NCBI GenBank assembly: GCA_002803225.1 | Contig: NXFV01001253.1 | Location: 1 to 20,682 of the forward strand | Direction: 5' to 3' | Origin: Gamarada debralockiae | Taxonomy: Eukaryota > Ascomycota > Leotiomycetes > Helotiales > Hyphodiscaceae | DNA length: 20,682 nucleotides | In this document: piece by piece, positions 19,861 to 20,682 of the stretch | How the letters are laid out: each line of letters opens with the position of its first letter | How positions within the stretch are numbered: position 1 is the stretch's first letter | Translations under genes and position numbers: made by a program | The notes under the pieces: model-generated | Database searches by the model: none | What the model saw: the letters and a program-made list of their open reading frames with translations, nothing else | What the model was told of the DNA's origin: nothing

Positions 19861-20682
19861 TTATCTGTGACTTCTTCTGGCCAGAGAACTCAAACTCCAG
19901 CGGCCTTTTGTCTTTCCTTCAACTTGCTGTTCAGGTTGTAGAGCTGAACGAAGAATAAGATTTCGAGGATAAGGCTGCTTATCTAATTTGTTATAACAGA
20001 ACTCAAGATTGCGTATTGACCAAAGAGTAGAAGGGTGTTCCTCTCCAAGCGTTCTCTTGCTCGCTTCAAGTACTTTCTCTTGGAGCTCCACGGCGTCCTG
20101 ATATCGACCGAGATCACTATAGCTTGCCGCAAGATTACCTATCGACAGAAGAGTATCAGGGTGTTCCTCTCCAAGCGTTCTCTTACTCGCTTCAAGCACT
20201 TTCTCCTGGAGCTCTATGGCGTCCTGATATTGACCAAGATCACTATAGCTCATTGCAAGATTGCCCATTGACAGAAGAGTAGAAGGGTGTTCCTCTCCAA
20301 GTGTTCTCTTGCTCGCTTCGAGCACTTTCTCTTTGAGCTCTACAGCGTCCTGATATCGACTGAGATCGCCATAGCTTGCCGCAAGATTGTGTATTGACCG
20401 AAGAGTATTGGGGTGTTCCTCTCCAAGCGTTCTCTTGCTCACTTCGAGCACTTTCTCTTCGAGCTCCACAGCGTCCTGATATCGACCGAGATCACTATAG
20501 CTCCTTGCAAGATTGCCCATTGACAGAAGAGTGTCAGGGTGTTCCTCTCCAGGTGTTCTCTTGCTCGCTTCGAGCACTTTCTCTTCGAGCTCCACGGCGT
20601 CCTGATATCGACCGAGATAGCTATAGCTCATTGCAAGATTGCCCATTGACAGAAGAGTAGAAGGGTGTTCCTCTCCAAGTGT
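19861..20682 (-). CDS. C-terminal part of a TPR-array protein (kinesin-light-chain type, NLR-like)
   Basis: The frame is open to the right edge of the window, so the gene is partial and its start and N-terminal domains are missing. Five complete 42-residue TPR units and a sixth, decayed half unit are visible. The consensus is TLGEEHPxTLxSxxNLAxSY followed by SDLGRYQDAVELxEKVLEAS. The array ends in a non-repeat tail (DKQPYPRNLILRSALQPEQQ ... SSLARRSHR) before TAA at 19861-19863. Units are also very similar in DNA, with a 126-bp period. Differences concentrate at repeat positions 8, 11, 14, 18, 22 and 33. In fungi such arrays usually form the C-terminal sensor of NB-ARC or NACHT NLR-like proteins, sometimes with patatin or other effector domains. 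That identity cannot be confirmed from this fragment. Confidence 0.9.
   Translation of the reverse strand, partial: TLGEEHPSTLLSMGNLAMSYSYLGRYQDAVELEEKVLEASKRTPGEEHPDTLLSMGNLARSYSDLGRYQDAVELEEKVLEVSKRTLGEEHPNTLRSIHNLAASYGDLSRYQDAVELKEKVLEASKRTLGEEHPSTLLSMGNLAMSYSDLGQYQDAIELQEKVLEASKRTLGEEHPDTLLSIGNLAASYSDLGRYQDAVELQEKVLEASKRTLGEEHPSTLWSIRNLEFCYNKLDKQPYPRNLILRSALQPEQQVEGKTKGRWSLSSLARRSHR

Overview
The window looks like nuclear DNA of a filamentous ascomycete fungus. Coding exons are separated by short introns of about 47-86 nt with GT..AG ends, there are no operons or Shine-Dalgarno sites, and the proteins belong to fungal families (fungal-specific transcription factor domain, DUF899, SET/MYND, kinesin-light-chain type TPR). 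The style of the proteins and the small introns suit Leotiomycetes (Helotiales), but that placement is inference.

Layout. 1-1500 is AT-rich and gene-free, with degenerate tandem repeats and a 20-bp minisatellite. 1516-2940 (+) is a three-exon mannose-6-phosphate-receptor-like sorting receptor (Mrl1 type). 3748-5686 (-) is a full-length but dead (6-4) photolyase / animal-type cryptochrome with three stop codons, at least four frameshifts and a destroyed splice acceptor. 6109-8233 (-) is a five-exon fungal-specific transcription-factor-domain gene. 9482-10346 (-) is a three-exon DUF899 thioredoxin-fold protein whose last codons are duplicated just downstream. 11184-12938 (-) is a single-exon SET/MYND-like protein. 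14183-15254 (-) is a four-exon Pho13-type HAD phosphatase. 16448-17230 (+) is a single-exon 6-phosphogluconolactonase. 17831-18560 (-) is a broken CAP/PR-1 gene. 19861-20682 (-) is the C-terminal end of a TPR-array protein that runs off the right edge.

Most of the window is housekeeping and regulatory euchromatin (receptor, SET protein, Pho13, 6PGL). Two genes are decaying in place, and the right end carries a rapidly diversifying type of TPR array next to a possible hAT transposon scrap. The most interesting pairing is the divergent Pho13-type phosphatase and 6-phosphogluconolactonase. Pho13-family enzymes are known to destroy 4-phosphoerythronate, an inhibitor of the enzyme that uses the product of 6-phosphogluconolactonase, so a damage-control enzyme and its pathway partner share one intergenic region. 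I saw no CRISPR array, no convincing tRNA, and no clearly new multi-gene system.
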